A model generated the notes under the pieces. That model was not told where the DNA came from. It ran no database searches and was given only the letters and a program-made list of their open reading frames with translations. Positions 12,450 through 23,641 of a stretch of DNA of 64,000 nucleotides are shown here, piece by piece. The stretch is from Aquilaria yunnanensis (taxonomy: Eukaryota; Streptophyta; Magnoliopsida; Malvales; Thymelaeaceae), in assembly GCA_039654915.1 (NCBI GenBank), contig CM077597.1:40026001-40090000 (forward strand). Reading direction: 5' to 3'. The stretch's first letter is position 1, and the number at the start of each line of letters is the position of its first letter. Both the position numbers and the translations under genes were made by a program.

Positions 12450-12564
12450 TGACACGTGTCAGCTGGTGACTGGCGAATGGTCGCATCAATTTTGTCAGAC
12501 ATGCCTCTACGCCTTTGAGGGGAAATTATGGTGACGCTTCACCTTCCTCCTCCGGCCTATAAAT
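12450..12564 (+). promoter_or_regulatory. Promoter of the Tat B antisense gene
   Basis: TGACACGTGTCA (12450-12461) is a 12-bp palindrome with a G-box core, identical to the one in Tat A. TATAAAT follows at 12558-12564, about 95 nt downstream and 265 nt before the ATG. The spacing resembles Tat C, which has TATAAATA 259 nt before its ATG. Confidence 0.6.
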
Positions 12565-12828
12565 CCCCCCATCCTCATCAGTTTTTTCACACTTATGTTC
12601 TCTTCCGCTCTTTTGCTCTCGAATTTTCCCCCTTCCTTGTCTTTTCCGGTGGCGGTGCTAGCAGCAGGGCAATTTTCAATGATTTCTTCAGCATTCTTCA
12701 AAGTCATTTCCTTTTCCAAACTAGGTGGGTTCTTTTCTGAAGTTATTCTTCGGCATTATTTCCTTTTCTTTTTTTCTCCTTTTCGAAGTTAGGTTTCCCT
12801 TTTTCGAATGTCTACCCCAGTTCTGCTT

Positions 12829-15295
12829 ATGTCTATCCGACTTGTCCCCGAGAGCTGGACTCTCCTTAATTCTCATCCAAGTTGTACCACTTCGAAGAAG
12901 TTAGCGAAGTGGTCAACTAAATTCTTTCTACCTTCTTACGCGGTTTCCAGGCTACCTAGTCTTGGCCTGTTCAGTTACATGAATAACTTGGATGAGGTTA
13001 CCGTCTTTCAAGCCCAACTGAAGGCCAGACTTCAGTTTCCTCCACCGAAGATTATTTGTGAATTCTGCAAATTTCATGGCATAGCCGTTAATCAACTTCC
13101 TCCTATCTGTTACTCCTACTTCCACGCTTTCCTTTGCATGTGTGGGGTTTTCAAGATAGAACCTAACTTTATTTTTTTCATGCAATACTACAAACTCCAA
13201 CTCATCCCAAAAGGTGGTTTCTATTTTTTGATTCCTCGGGGTTCTGGAAGTAAGAAGTACACATTTACCATCAACACGAAGGATAGTTGGCGAGGTTGGC
13301 AGAGGAAGCTCTTATTCCTGAAGGTGGCTGACCTGTGAGAGCACATTCCAATCAAATGGGTGTGGGGGACTTTGCCTATAGATGTAGTTGACTCTAGAAA
13401 ACTGCTAACCCTATAATTAGAAGCCCAATTCGAGGAGTTCGATAGTCGTATTCGGGCTGTCGCGGATTGGGACCCTAAGGTCCCCTCGTTCCCTGTACCC
13501 CTTTCCTATCAGATGGAACCTGATGAATGAAGTGGTCCTTCCAGAACTAGGGGTGATCAAGGAGCATGTTACCGACTTGAACATGCAGAAGCCTTTTTTT
13601 GACAGGAAGAAGTCATGGTTGGTAATGCTCCTTCGGGGCAAACTCATATATTCTGCCCTTAAAGAGAGTAAGTTTCTTTCCAATTTTTTCATCTCTCTCT
13701 CTGTGTACTTACATTGATATTCTTCTTTTAGCAGAGATGGGTGACAAATCTGCTGCATTCTACAAGTCCCTATTCCTCGGTCAGGCAGAGAAGGGGGAGC
13801 AGACCCGAAAGAAGGCGGCACCGAAGAGAAAGAAGTCGTTTAGGGGATCATCTTCGGCTCTGAGGTTGAAGAAGATGAAGGAGGACCTCATTCCCCCACC
13901 TCCTAAAGATGAAGTGGGGGCTGTGGACCAGACCCATATTTGGGAGGATCCACCTTTGGAGCCAGCTATCCATTCCACTCCCCTTAATCCAAACATCGCG
14001 GCAGAGACTTTGAGGACCTCAATTGGGGGGTTTTCGACCGAGGAGCTATAGGAGCACCAAAAAAGGAAAGGCAAGAACATCCCCGATGAGCTCCTTGAAG
14101 TCAGTGACTCCGAGGGCGATGACGCGGAGCTTCCACCAAGTTTGTCCCTTAGCCACTCTTCTATAAGCTTGGGAATTTTTGGTATTTTAGATCTTATAGA
14201 CGAGTGGCTAAGGCATAATGTACTGATGGAACTTCGACGAGACCTTGCAGGCACAGCAGTGCAAGCTCCCTGGGTGGAAGATCACGCCTGGAAGAGGGCC
14301 ATTCGGGATGCCAAGATCCCGAAGAGGAAGGTTGCGATGGAGCCCTTCTAGTCATTCACGGAGGACATGAACTTGTTCTCCGAGGATAGCTAAAAGATGG
14401 CTCCTCAGATGGCGACGGGTGTTATCACGCATGCCACTTTTCAGTCTCTGACTAAGGAGTGTCCGAATGAGGAGATCCTCTCTGCGAGGATGACCGAGCA
14501 GGCTACCCAGGTAAACCGCTACCCTTTTGATACTTAGTGATTTTTTGTTTTCCTTTTGTTCCTTACACAAGATCTCCCCCTTTTGCAGCTCTTGCCGTAC
14601 ACGGGGTACTATCGGGCTTGGGTAGCCAAGCAATCTTCGGTCCATGGTCACTCCGAGGAGTCTCTGGCGAAGGCTAAGGGACCTTTGCCTAGCTCTGTCA
14701 TTAAGTACGGAGAGCTAAATAAAATAGCCAAGGAAAATCTGGCCAATCTTCGGGAGGAGATGCTCAAAATCCAAGGGGAGCGTATCCAACACTTCCCTAC
14801 AAAGATGTCAAAACTCGGAGCAAGGTTGATAGTTCTGACCTCGGCCAATGAGGTTCTCAGAAGGAAAAGGACGACGCTGCTGCCCAAGTGGCGAAGGCCT
14901 TCGGTCTCAACTCCAAGCTTCAGGCCGAGGTTGAGAGGTTGAAGAATGAGGGAAGGAAGAAGAATAAGAAGTTGGAGAAGGAGATCATGGAGTTTCGGAA
15001 GGATCTAGAGGATTTGGACGTGGAGAAGGCTAAGTCTGACCAAGCGACCAAAAGGTCTTACCAGGACCGCTTCTGCCTCACCCGCCACCAAGTCTTATCA
15101 AGATTTCCAGATCTCGACCTCTCCTTCTTGGCGGCCCCGGACATCCCCGAAGGGCCATCCTGGCAGTGGTCGAGGGTGGAGTTCCTCAACCTTCCTGCCA
15201 TTCCACCTTTGGCGCCAAGATATGCTAATAAAGATTTTGAAGGCATGGAGCCCGAAGATGGTGAGGAACCGGTGGATGCCCAGGATCGTGAATAG
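12829..15295 (+). pseudogene. Antisense accessory gene of Tat B, spliced, broken
   Basis: This runs opposite to gag-pol. I chose the ATG at 12829 (MSIRLVPESW) because it aligns with A and C; an in-frame ATG at 12808 is also open. Exon 1 encodes the conserved domain (FFLPSY, VTVFQAQLKARL, FCKFHGIAVNQLPP, FIFFMQYYKL, GFYFLIPRG, KDSWRGWQ). A stop follows VADL at 13336, with further stops and a shift before the splice site. Intron 1 is 13668-13734 (GTAAGT to GCAG). Exon 2 starts MGDKSAAFYKSLFLGQAEKG and is Lys-rich. A clear intron is 14511-14588. The last exon is highly charged (KNKKLEKEIMEF, DLEDLDVEKAKSDQ), a predicted coiled coil, then FCLTRHQVL and an acidic tail. Function unknown. Confidence 0.75.
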
Positions 15296-16060
15296 GCCTC
15301 TTTTTTCTTCTTTTCCTTCAATAATCCATCTGTTGTATTCTTTTATCAGTGTTAGTAAAATTTGCTTTCTTCAAACTCTGTTATATTCGGTCAGTACTTC
15401 TTCGGGAAGCGCTGCCTTTGGTGAAACTTAAACCTTTGTTCAAATCATATCTGATCAACATTTTTTATACAAAGGCACGACTTGGTAATATACACATTCG
15501 GATGACCAGCTTCGGCATACCTAGCATTTCCTTTCAAAAATTTTTCCAAGTTCCAGCCATGCACTTAGGAAAATTCTCCTTCAGGAACAATGTTTGACCG
15601 AGGAAAACACCTATCTTTGGTAATAACGGTCCTCGGCCATGCTTCCTTGGTGTTTTTGCATGTCTTTTGAAAAAAAAATTACCAAGTGTACCTTTAGCTG
15701 CTTTTCAGGGATAAACACCTTTGGTGCCAGCTAATTGTCGTATGCTTGCCAAAGGCTGGCCATTTTTATGAGCTTATCGCTTTGGAGTGCCCATGTTTGG
15801 CCATGTTTTGCTCAGACGCCTTCGGAAAAAATCTCATTACACCATGTTCGGTCAATTACCTACGGGGAGAATAATAAAATTTTTCCTTTTCCTCAGAATT
15901 TTCTTGAAGAATCCGAATGCCATGTATTTTTTAATTCTCCATCCTCGGTGTCACCGAGCTTGTACACTCCCGGTTGAATTTCTTCGAGAACCAAATAGGG
16001 CTCATCCCAGTTTGCACAAAGTGCTCCATGCGATGGTCTTCGAGGTTCAAACTTGGCTTT
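15296..16060. other. Convergent spacer of Tat B
   Basis: Non-coding sequence lies between the 3' end of the antisense gene (plus) and the end of integrase (minus). It corresponds to the spacer of Tat C that carries a minisatellite; I see no clear tandem array here. Confidence 0.55.
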
Positions 16061-17960
16061 TCAGAGAATGAGGTCTCCCTTTTCGATTCCTTTCCGCTTT
16101 ACATATAGGTGGGTAGTGACGGCTAGTCTTTGCTGGAAAGCTTTTCTTCTCAGCTCAGCCATTTCTCTATGTTTGTCAAGGAGGTCCAACTTGGTTCTTA
16201 AACCAAGGTTGTTCCCTTCTTCTTCGAACACCTGTATCCTAACCGATGGTTGGATGATTTCTACAGGAATAATGGCCTCTATACCAAATATGAGTAAGAA
16301 GGGTGTTTCACCCGTGGCTCTTATCGAAGTGCTTCGGTAGCTCCACAACACGCTTGGGAGCTCTCCTGGCCATTTTTCCTTTGCTTCTTTTAGCCTTTTT
16401 GTCAGGCCATCCTTTATTGTCCTGTTGGACACTTCAACTTGTCCATTTCTTTGAGGATGGGCCATTGGGGTGCAGTGCATTTTAATTCCGAGGTCGGTTA
16501 TGAATTCCTGGAACCCTTTATCGGTGAATTAGGAGCCATTATTGGACACTATTACCTTTGGAATACCGAATCTGCATATCATGCTTTTGCAGATGAATCT
16601 CTGTATATCCTTGGTCGATATCACTGCAAAGGGCTCTACCTCAATCCATTTGGTGAAGTAGTCTATGGCGACTATGCAAAATTTCACTCCTCCGGGAGTA
16701 GTCGGGAGAGGCCCAATGAGGTCGATGCCCCATACAGTGATGGGACAAGGATAGTTGGCCGAAGTTATCTTTTTCAAGGGTAGTCTCTAGACAGGAGCAT
16801 GACTTTGGCAATTATCGCACTTTTCGGTGAACTGCCTTGCGTCCTTCCTCAGAGTGGGCCAGAAATACCCTTGCCGAAAGAGAACCCTGGCAAGGGTGTC
16901 GGTTCCTATGTGCGAACCACAGGCTCCCTTATGGTCTTTTTTTAGGATCGCTTCGACATCCTCTTCACTGATACACCTCTGTAATGGGGTGGCATACCCT
17001 TGTCGGTACAGCTCTTACTCTATTAGGAAGTATCTTCCTGAACGTTTTTGCACTTTAGCTGCTTCAAGCGAGTTTTTGGGGAGTTCCGAGGTTGAGAGGT
17101 ATTTTTTGATAGGGTCCTTCCACCCTTGTCCCGTGGTTGTTACGTACATTACCGCTATGCTCGGCTAGTGCAGTACCTCTATTGACTCTCTTGACTTGGC
17201 CAGTGTGTCAGCTTCCATGTTATCTCGCCGAGGTACATTTTCTATATGCCCGTGTCAAACTCTTGGATGATTTCTTTGACGAGGTTATGATATTTTGCCA
17301 AGGTTGGATCCTTTGTGCCGTAATCTCTTGCCATCTGCCGGACCACTAGTTGAGAATCGCTGTAGGCCTTGAGATTTCTCACAGCCACCCTCTTTGCCAG
17401 CAGTAAGCCTGCTATAAGGGCTTCATATTCGGTGACATTTTTGGTGACATTGAATTCGAACTTGATAGCCTTCATGGTCTCTATTCCTTCAGGACCTCAG
17501 AGGACTACTCCAGCTCCTTGGTGTTTGGAACCCGAAGCTCAATTGACAAATAGCGTCCACTTAGGTTCATCTTTTACGAGGTCTTCCAAGGTACCTTCAA
17601 TTTTTGGGACCTTGGCAATGAAGTCTGCCAATGCTTGGGCCTTTGTGGCCTTCATTGGCTGATAGGTGATGTCATATTCACGAAGCTCAATGCACCATTT
17701 TGACAGTCTTCCTGAGTGATCAACCCTCTTAATGATATCTCAAAGAGGTAGGTTACTTCGGACCGTGATAGGGTGTGCTTGGAACTAAGGTCGTAACCTT
17801 CTGCTTGCCCATACTAAGGCATAGATGGCCTTCTGTAGAAGAGTGTACCTGACTTCAGCTCCATGTATTGACTTACTTACATAGTATACCGACCACTGTC
17901 TTCCTCCCTCCTCTTTTACAAGCACCGAATTTACTTCTTTTTCGCTGACGACAAGGTAAA
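16061..17960 (-). pseudogene. RNase H and integrase remnant of Tat B pol
   Basis: On the minus strand, from right to left: the end of the RT-linked RNase H (about 17960-17750), the second RNase H (17475-17242, EYEALIAGLLLAKR and YSDSQLVVRQMA), the integrase zinc-binding region (17160-16800), the core (16777-16529, PITVWGIDLIGPLP) and the end of the core with C-terminal part (16480-16061, HPQRNGQVEVSN). Stops and shifts separate the blocks. The frames match Tat C at 55557-57600. Confidence 0.85.
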
Positions 17961-18020
17961 GGATGAGGGGTTCTCTATCCTTCGGCTACCGAAGTGTTGG
18001 TAGGTGGGTTAAGTAGGTTT

Positions 18021-18497
18021 TCAGCTAATCCCAGGCTTTTCGGGCAGGCGAGAACTTTTGGCCAGTTTTGACACTGTTTCTCCTGTATGTCGGCCTCTGA
18101 GTGGTACGTACTCCATTGAGGACTCGTTACGAGAGTCCCCATTCCCTGAGCTCGGGTGAGTGGAGTTCGGACTTTTCTCCCGACGGGGAGTTGGTGAGGT
18201 CGCCCTTCGGCCCGAATGTGGTTGAGACCACCTTTGGTCCAACTGTTGAGTCATTTCAGCCACAACAGAGCGCTAAAAATCACGTTGGAAGCTCATTGTG
18301 ATCATTACAGGACGTTCGTCCTCACGCAAAGAAGTCCTTGCGGCAGGTTGCTTGATCACTGATTGATTCTCCGGTGCGGACGGGGACTTCGGGAGTCCCT
18401 TATCCTTAGAATGTCGAGTCTCAACGACGGCTACCTGAGCCGGAATTCCCACAAATGGTGCCAAATGATGGTCAGCGACATCTTTGTTGTACAACAT
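18021..18497 (-). pseudogene. N-terminal Gag fragment of Tat B, opening inside the LTR
   Basis: The ATG at 18497 lies in the 5' LTR, 32 nt from its end. The frame runs through the primer-binding site (HLAPFVG) into VVETRHSKDKG. A stop follows SFQRDF near 18273. The same frame family resumes as EMTQQLDQRW, matching Tat C gag. Around 18055-18070 the similarity to gag stops and the RNase H end begins, marking the deletion junction. Confidence 0.75.
18447..18464 (-). promoter_or_regulatory. Primer-binding site of Tat B (decayed)
   Basis: On the minus strand, immediately inside the 5' LTR, it reads TGGCACCATTTGTGGGAA. Tat C has TGGCGCCGTCTGTGGGAA at the same place; all three differences are C-to-T or G-to-A. 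The priming tRNA is not identified. Confidence 0.7.
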
Positions 18498-19271
18498 AGC
18501 AGGCCTGAGAGGGACTTCTGGTATGAAAGTGCTTGAAATGCTCAAAAGAACAAGGGTTAGGAGCTCCCCAGAATGTGTTCCTAGGGGAAGAGCCTCTGAT
18601 GCCCAAGTCAGTATTTGGCAAGTAAGGAGCAGAGAGTGGAGACTAAGAAGTGGGGAGAGTTCTCTTAGAGTTCTGTCTATGTTCTTACCAAGGTCATTCC
18701 CCAAGTATTTATAGGAGGGTGTTGGGAGAACTCCGTTTGACACAACCCGTTCAGATCATGACACATGTTCGACCAGATGTGGTCCGTACCTTCGGGGATG
18801 GGGATCTCTAGCTGGCCATAGGCCATTCTGGCCAGAAGTCAGGGTCGTGGGAGGCCTGTGTGTTAGGGGCATGTGTGAGGTCTCTGTGTTAGAGGCTCTT
18901 TAACTATTTTTGTTGTCCACAAGACCTCTTCGGTGAAAAAGACCCTTTCGGGATAAAAAGACCTCTTCGGGATATGAAACCTTCTTGCCGAGGTTGTCCC
19001 TTCGGCACAGAGGATCTCCTTCAGAGGTTGTTTTCCCTTTCCGAGGATGGTGAGTCTACTTTTCCCGAAGATGGCCAGGTTATCTTACCAAGGGTGGTAG
19101 CACACCATACTCCCAAGGTCAGTCCTGTTATTCCCTAATGGTGATGGTGGATTTCCGAGGTTAGGGGGTCAAGGACTGCGGACCCTCTTCCCAAAGTTAG
19201 TGCTTGTCTTTACCAATGGTAGTACTCATCAGAGCTTGGGAGTTTGAAGGGTAATAGCCCTTTGGCTATCA
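18466..19271 (-). mobile_element. 5' LTR of Tat B
   Basis: Ends are TGATGGTC and GGCTATCA on the plus strand, next to the atatt duplication. A TATAAATA box on the minus strand (complement of 18706-18713) is the likely promoter of the gag-pol transcript. The ATG at 18497 opens gag. Confidence 0.92.
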
Positions 19272-19276
19272 ATATT

Positions 19277-20239
19277 GATGCCCATGTGTCTCCCCCTGGC
19301 CAAGGGACACCATTACCTACTCACATTCCTCTAGCTATGGCAAGGCATATAGTTTGTTGGGTGCATACTAACAGTGCAAGCAAGCAGTGCAAGTCTGATG
19401 GTGGGACATGTCTCTAGACGTACAGTATGAGGTTCTCCATATGTTAAGGGATAGCAGGGCAGATCTTGGGTCACATTTTGCCACCTCATTTGCATGCCTG
19501 CAAGACTTAAGTATCAATTCATGGATGCGACTCATTGCGTAGCTCCCTGGATTTGAATCAAGAAGCCCAAATTGGGTTGTAGCTAATTTGTGTATTGGTT
19601 AGATGGCATGGCTGTGCGAGTTGTTAGTAGAGTCACCGAACAAGGAATCATGCGTTGTGTTACTCCATTCAAATATTGAGGAGGCAAAATCCAAGGGATT
19701 TCTACATGGACACTGATTCAGTTCTTCATTTACTTGTGGATGAGTTTGTTCTTCATGGCAGGTATGTTTTCTTTTTCTATTGTTAGACTGATTTGTAGTT
19801 TTATGTGTTTGCTGTTGCAGCACTAACTATGTTTGTCTTGAGTAATGATGTTGCTCGGTGATTGGATTATCCTTTCCTTATTCATAAAAAATTTTGTTTG
19901 AATGCACATGTCATAAGTTATGGTATGGGCACATTATGCATAATGGATTTGGGCTTCTACAATGGTGGAACAGATATTCCATTGGAGGCACCTTCAACTT
20001 TCAAAATTGATTCCCCATAAAGGATATTCTATTCAAAACATGACGTGAGTCTGCGTCATCGACAATGTCTCCATGATTTTAGTTGTCTTGCAAGGGCAAA
20101 TGTCTTGTTCAGCAATCTTGCATCCAATTATGATTCGACTATTGTTGAACTGACCCCAATTTGGACTGGTACACAATACCTGCTACGCTTAATGTCTTGC
20201 CCTTGTGAATTTTCTTCCAGATATCGAATAAACGTTTAA
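19277..20239. other. No recognisable feature; possible upstream part of the Harbinger element
   Basis: No similarity to other parts of the window was noticed and no convincing frame was found. The sequence precedes the transposase pseudogene and may contain its 5' exon and terminal inverted repeat, but I could not identify either. Confidence 0.3.
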
Positions 20240-20741
20240 TGTTTTTGGGATTTATTGGACGATCTTAAAACTCATCACAACTTTTATGATGGAAGACATG
20301 TTGCAGCTTACGAGGGTCCAGCTATGTTTCTCACCATGTGTGCCCATGGCTAGAAATATGATGACGTTCACCAAGTGTTCCCACATTCTACAGATATGAT
20401 ATCGCAATGGTTCAAGCATGTATTGGATTTAGTCCTTCGTCTTGCTGAGGTCATAATTCGACCACCAAACCCAACATTTTTTACACCCACTCAAGAAGTT
20501 AGGGGTGCATGGGACGGTGCCTTCAGTAATGCTATTGGTGCCATTGATGGGACACATGTGTTTGGAATATATAGCAGGTAAAATCAACAAGCGTACCATG
20601 GCTGTACCAGGTGCACAAGTCAAAACATGTTAGTCGCATGCGATTTTAATATGCAATTCACCCATATTTATCCAACGACACTTGGTGCCATTCATGACAG
20701 CCAGGTACTAAGAAATGCTAGGAATATGCCTGCCTCGCGTG
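20240..20741 (+). pseudogene. PIF/Harbinger transposase pseudogene, 5' part
   Basis: This is the nuclease of a cut-and-paste DNA transposon (DDE_Tnp_4 / HARBI1-like). One frame reads FWDLLDDLKT, MFLTMCAHG, stop at 20351, QWFKHVLDLVLRLA, NAIGAIDGTHV (first catalytic Asp), stop at 20579, then QNMLVACDFNMQFTHIY and HDSQVL (second catalytic Asp). Two in-frame stops and no frameshift are seen here. The frame is cut at 20741 by the LTR of Tekay-like element E and resumes at 41204. Confidence 0.88.
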
Positions 20742-23279
20742 TGATGGCCATTGGAGCTGTAAGTCTAATCAGACAGGTAATTAGTTAATTTAATAATTAC
20801 ACTTTAGATAATTTATTTGCAAGCTAAGTCTCGGTAATTTAGGGTCCAGTAGTTAAAAATGAATAAAATTGATCTTTTAAGCAAATCGAGCTAAGAGGGA
20901 TACTTTGGTAATTTCATATAGTGACCCATTTTTATTACATGGCTAAATAAAGCATAAAAAAATATTAAATTTGACGTGTCACAATTTTTCGTGATTTCCA
21001 CTCTATCATCGTGAAATTTTGCATTAACAATATTGTTCATAAGTGGTTTAAATGTAACCTTGATAAAGGTAAGGAAAAAATTGAATATAAATGAAAGTAT
21101 GAGTCTGGCCGTGTAATTATATCTGTGAAGAAACCAGTCGCTACGTAATACCAACTTTGGTCCTAAAATTTAAGCGTGTTACGGAGAAACCTAAATTTAT
21201 TGGAAAGTACAAAGAGGGCACACAGCATGTGATTTTTATAGTGAGGCGGTGGTTTTTTAATTAAGTCAACTAGGTCATTTCTTCCACGTTTAACCACCTG
21301 AAACTTCACCCCTCTTCCCAAAAACACCTTGGACGAACTTGCTTAAGCTCTCAACATCCAAATTCTCTTCAATTAAACACAAATTAGCAAGGATTTGGGG
21401 TTAAAATCATGTATTCTTGCATAATGAGCTAAAGTTGGGCTCAATTGTTTCATGTAAGTAAACAAATTATTTTTCCCCTAATTTTTCTGGTTTCGTTTTA
21501 GACCTGGAGTTGCTGGAAACTGTGTTCCATGTGTGTTTATTGAATAAACTGAATATGGGAAGTTGAGAAATAACTTAAATTACAAAGAAATGGTGTTCGG
21601 TTAGGAGGCTATGGATTGATGTGTTATACGTAGCTTTTCCTATATAGTTTTGATGTTTATTGCTAGAGGAAGGAGCTAGAATTAATATTCTTGATTATTG
21701 CTAAGTATAAAAGGCTAACAAGCAAGGAAAAGGAAAATGTTGGGTCTAAGTTTTCTTAAGGACCAATTATGTGGAGACCAATGTAAAAGTTAATTTAGTC
21801 ATTTAAACCATATGGGGCTTTGTTAATTATTAGCCTAAATATGGGTTATTTATGTGTTAAATGATCAATATAGGTCTTGAGCATAAGCTACTAAAAAGAG
21901 ACCTAAGTTTGGCTTGAAACCAAGACAAAAAGAATCAAGTGCCTTGAGCTTGCAAACTAAGTTATCTAAGGCAAGAGTTAATTAATTTGTATCCTTATGT
22001 GTTAAATAAATTTGGCTATGATACTTGTATATCAAGTGGCCAAATTATTGATAAATTTAACAAGCATATGATTTGAGTACTGATGACTATTCAGAAGCTT
22101 ATATGATTGGGTTTGGTAAGAAGCTAAACTATGAAGTGCATATGAAGTGTGTAAGTGCATATTTGTAAACTTGTATATATGGGCAAAAAGGACCTTAATA
22201 ATTTATAGTGAGTATGACGGGTTAGGAACCTACGATACCTAAGGTCACAATGATTGGCTAAGGCCTAAATAGACCTAAGAGGGGGAGGTATCCTTAACCA
22301 TTCACAAAACCTTATAAAGGTAGCACTAACACATGCACTAAATAAGTAAATAGTTCACTCCCGTACATAAAATAAGGGATATTGGCAAATACTAAGAAGC
22401 TTTGAATGCAGTATTTGTATGGACAAGTTGGACTTGTCAATTGCAGGATAAATGGGTAGAGCAATTGTAGGAACTAGCTACTCCCATAGTTATTGGCCAA
22501 TAATATGAGTTCCTAGCACTATGATTTGAGCTCAAGTGCATGAGGCATATATATATATAGACATCCTTATGGATATTATGTAGGGTTCTATATTGTTGTT
22601 TTTATTGCAGGTTATAACCCTTACTGGGAACTTTTGGTTCTCACATCGCTTACGTATTTTGTGTACAGATACTGGTGGACCTGGGGCTAATAACCAATAA
22701 AAGAACTAGTTGTTAGTATTTTGATACCAGGTGTGTAAAAGTTAATTAATATCATCCATTGTTGTTAAGTTTCTTTCTTGCAGGTTCTTAATTACTGGAA
22801 TACTAACTTATTAGCCTCTATTGTATGGAGGAAAGGAACAGGGAATACCTGAAGATTGTAGTGACCCCTTTTTGGTAGTGTAACTCAGGTGGAATCGAAT
22901 TCCTAGATTCTCAGTGTGTAGCATATGTATAACACTTTTTTGTAAGATGTATATATGTGTGTTGAACTTATGTGTCTAGTTAATGCTTTGGAACCAATGG
23001 TTATGTCCCCTAGTAGCTTGTATGGATTCACAATGCATAAGAGTATGTTTTATATAAATGCATGTTTGAAGTGCTGGCTAGCTGCGTCGATTATATATTA
23101 TTTTTATGGTCATTCATCTACAGCCATAGTAAGGTATAGTATAAAATAGTATTGCTTTAAGGATTTAATCAATTAGCAGGTCCACTAAGGACAAATTTAC
23201 ATAGGCCTAAAACTGAATAAGTGTATGGTTCCTGGGTCCTATATGACTAAGATGGGATTAAGGTTCAAGGCCTGTGAGA
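20742..23279 (+). mobile_element. 5' LTR of element E
   Basis: Collinear with 38658-41203. It starts TGATGGCC where the 3' copy has TGACGTCC, and ends CTGTGAGA where the 3' copy has TTGTGACA. It holds no coding sequence of note. Confidence 0.9.
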
Positions 23280-23280
23280 C

Positions 23281-23292
23281 TAGTATTAAAGG
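23281..23292 (+). promoter_or_regulatory. Decayed primer-binding site of element E
   Basis: TAGTATTAAAGG follows the 5' LTR after one base. Against the initiator-Met site TGGTATCAGAGC it differs at four positions, three of them G-to-A or C-to-T. Identification rests on position and residual match. Confidence 0.6.
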
Positions 23293-23402
23293 CATAGGCA
23301 TTGCGAATCTATATAATCCCTGTATGATGGTAGTAAGTAATATGTTATTATATTTTCTAAAAATTGTGTCTGTGGATATCTTCTGGATTCATCAGGTGTA
23401 AA

Positions 23403-23641
23403 ATGGTGAACACTGGGAGTAGTGAAGACCAGGACCCAGGGCAGGGTTCAGGGTTAACCCTAGGGGAGGCCCAGATATTGCAGTTGCTTCAAGGCATCAG
23501 CCAAGCCTTGACGCAAATGAATGAGGGTATAAGTACCTTGCCACAGAGACAGGCAGTAGCATGGCAAGCTCCACCTATAGGTCAAACACAACCACTACAG
23601 CCATAGCCAAATCCTGTTGGGGACCAGGCTGAATCAGGTAG
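23403..23641 (+). pseudogene. N-terminal Gag of element E, cut by a solo LTR
   Basis: The ATG at 23403 opens MVNTGSSEDQDPGQGSG and continues through LQLLQGISQALTQMNEG with one stop near 23606. The frame is broken at 23641 by the X LTR; gag resumes after 26093. Confidence 0.7.

Larger units (their letters stand above)
11429..19271 (-). mobile_element. Tat-lineage Ty3 retrotransposon B, internally deleted
   Basis: The element is bounded by LTRs with TGATGG and CCA/TCA ends and flanked by a perfect 5-bp duplication, atatt (11424-11428 and 19272-19276). It runs on the minus strand: 5' LTR on the right, gag fragment, RNase H, integrase, then the plus-strand antisense gene, then the 3' LTR. The end of gag, protease and all of RT are missing, so it cannot be autonomous. 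Confidence 0.93.

Noticed and set aside
19277..20239. Myb/SANT partner gene or 5' exon of the Harbinger element
   Set aside because: Such a partner gene would be expected, but no frame here resembles one.
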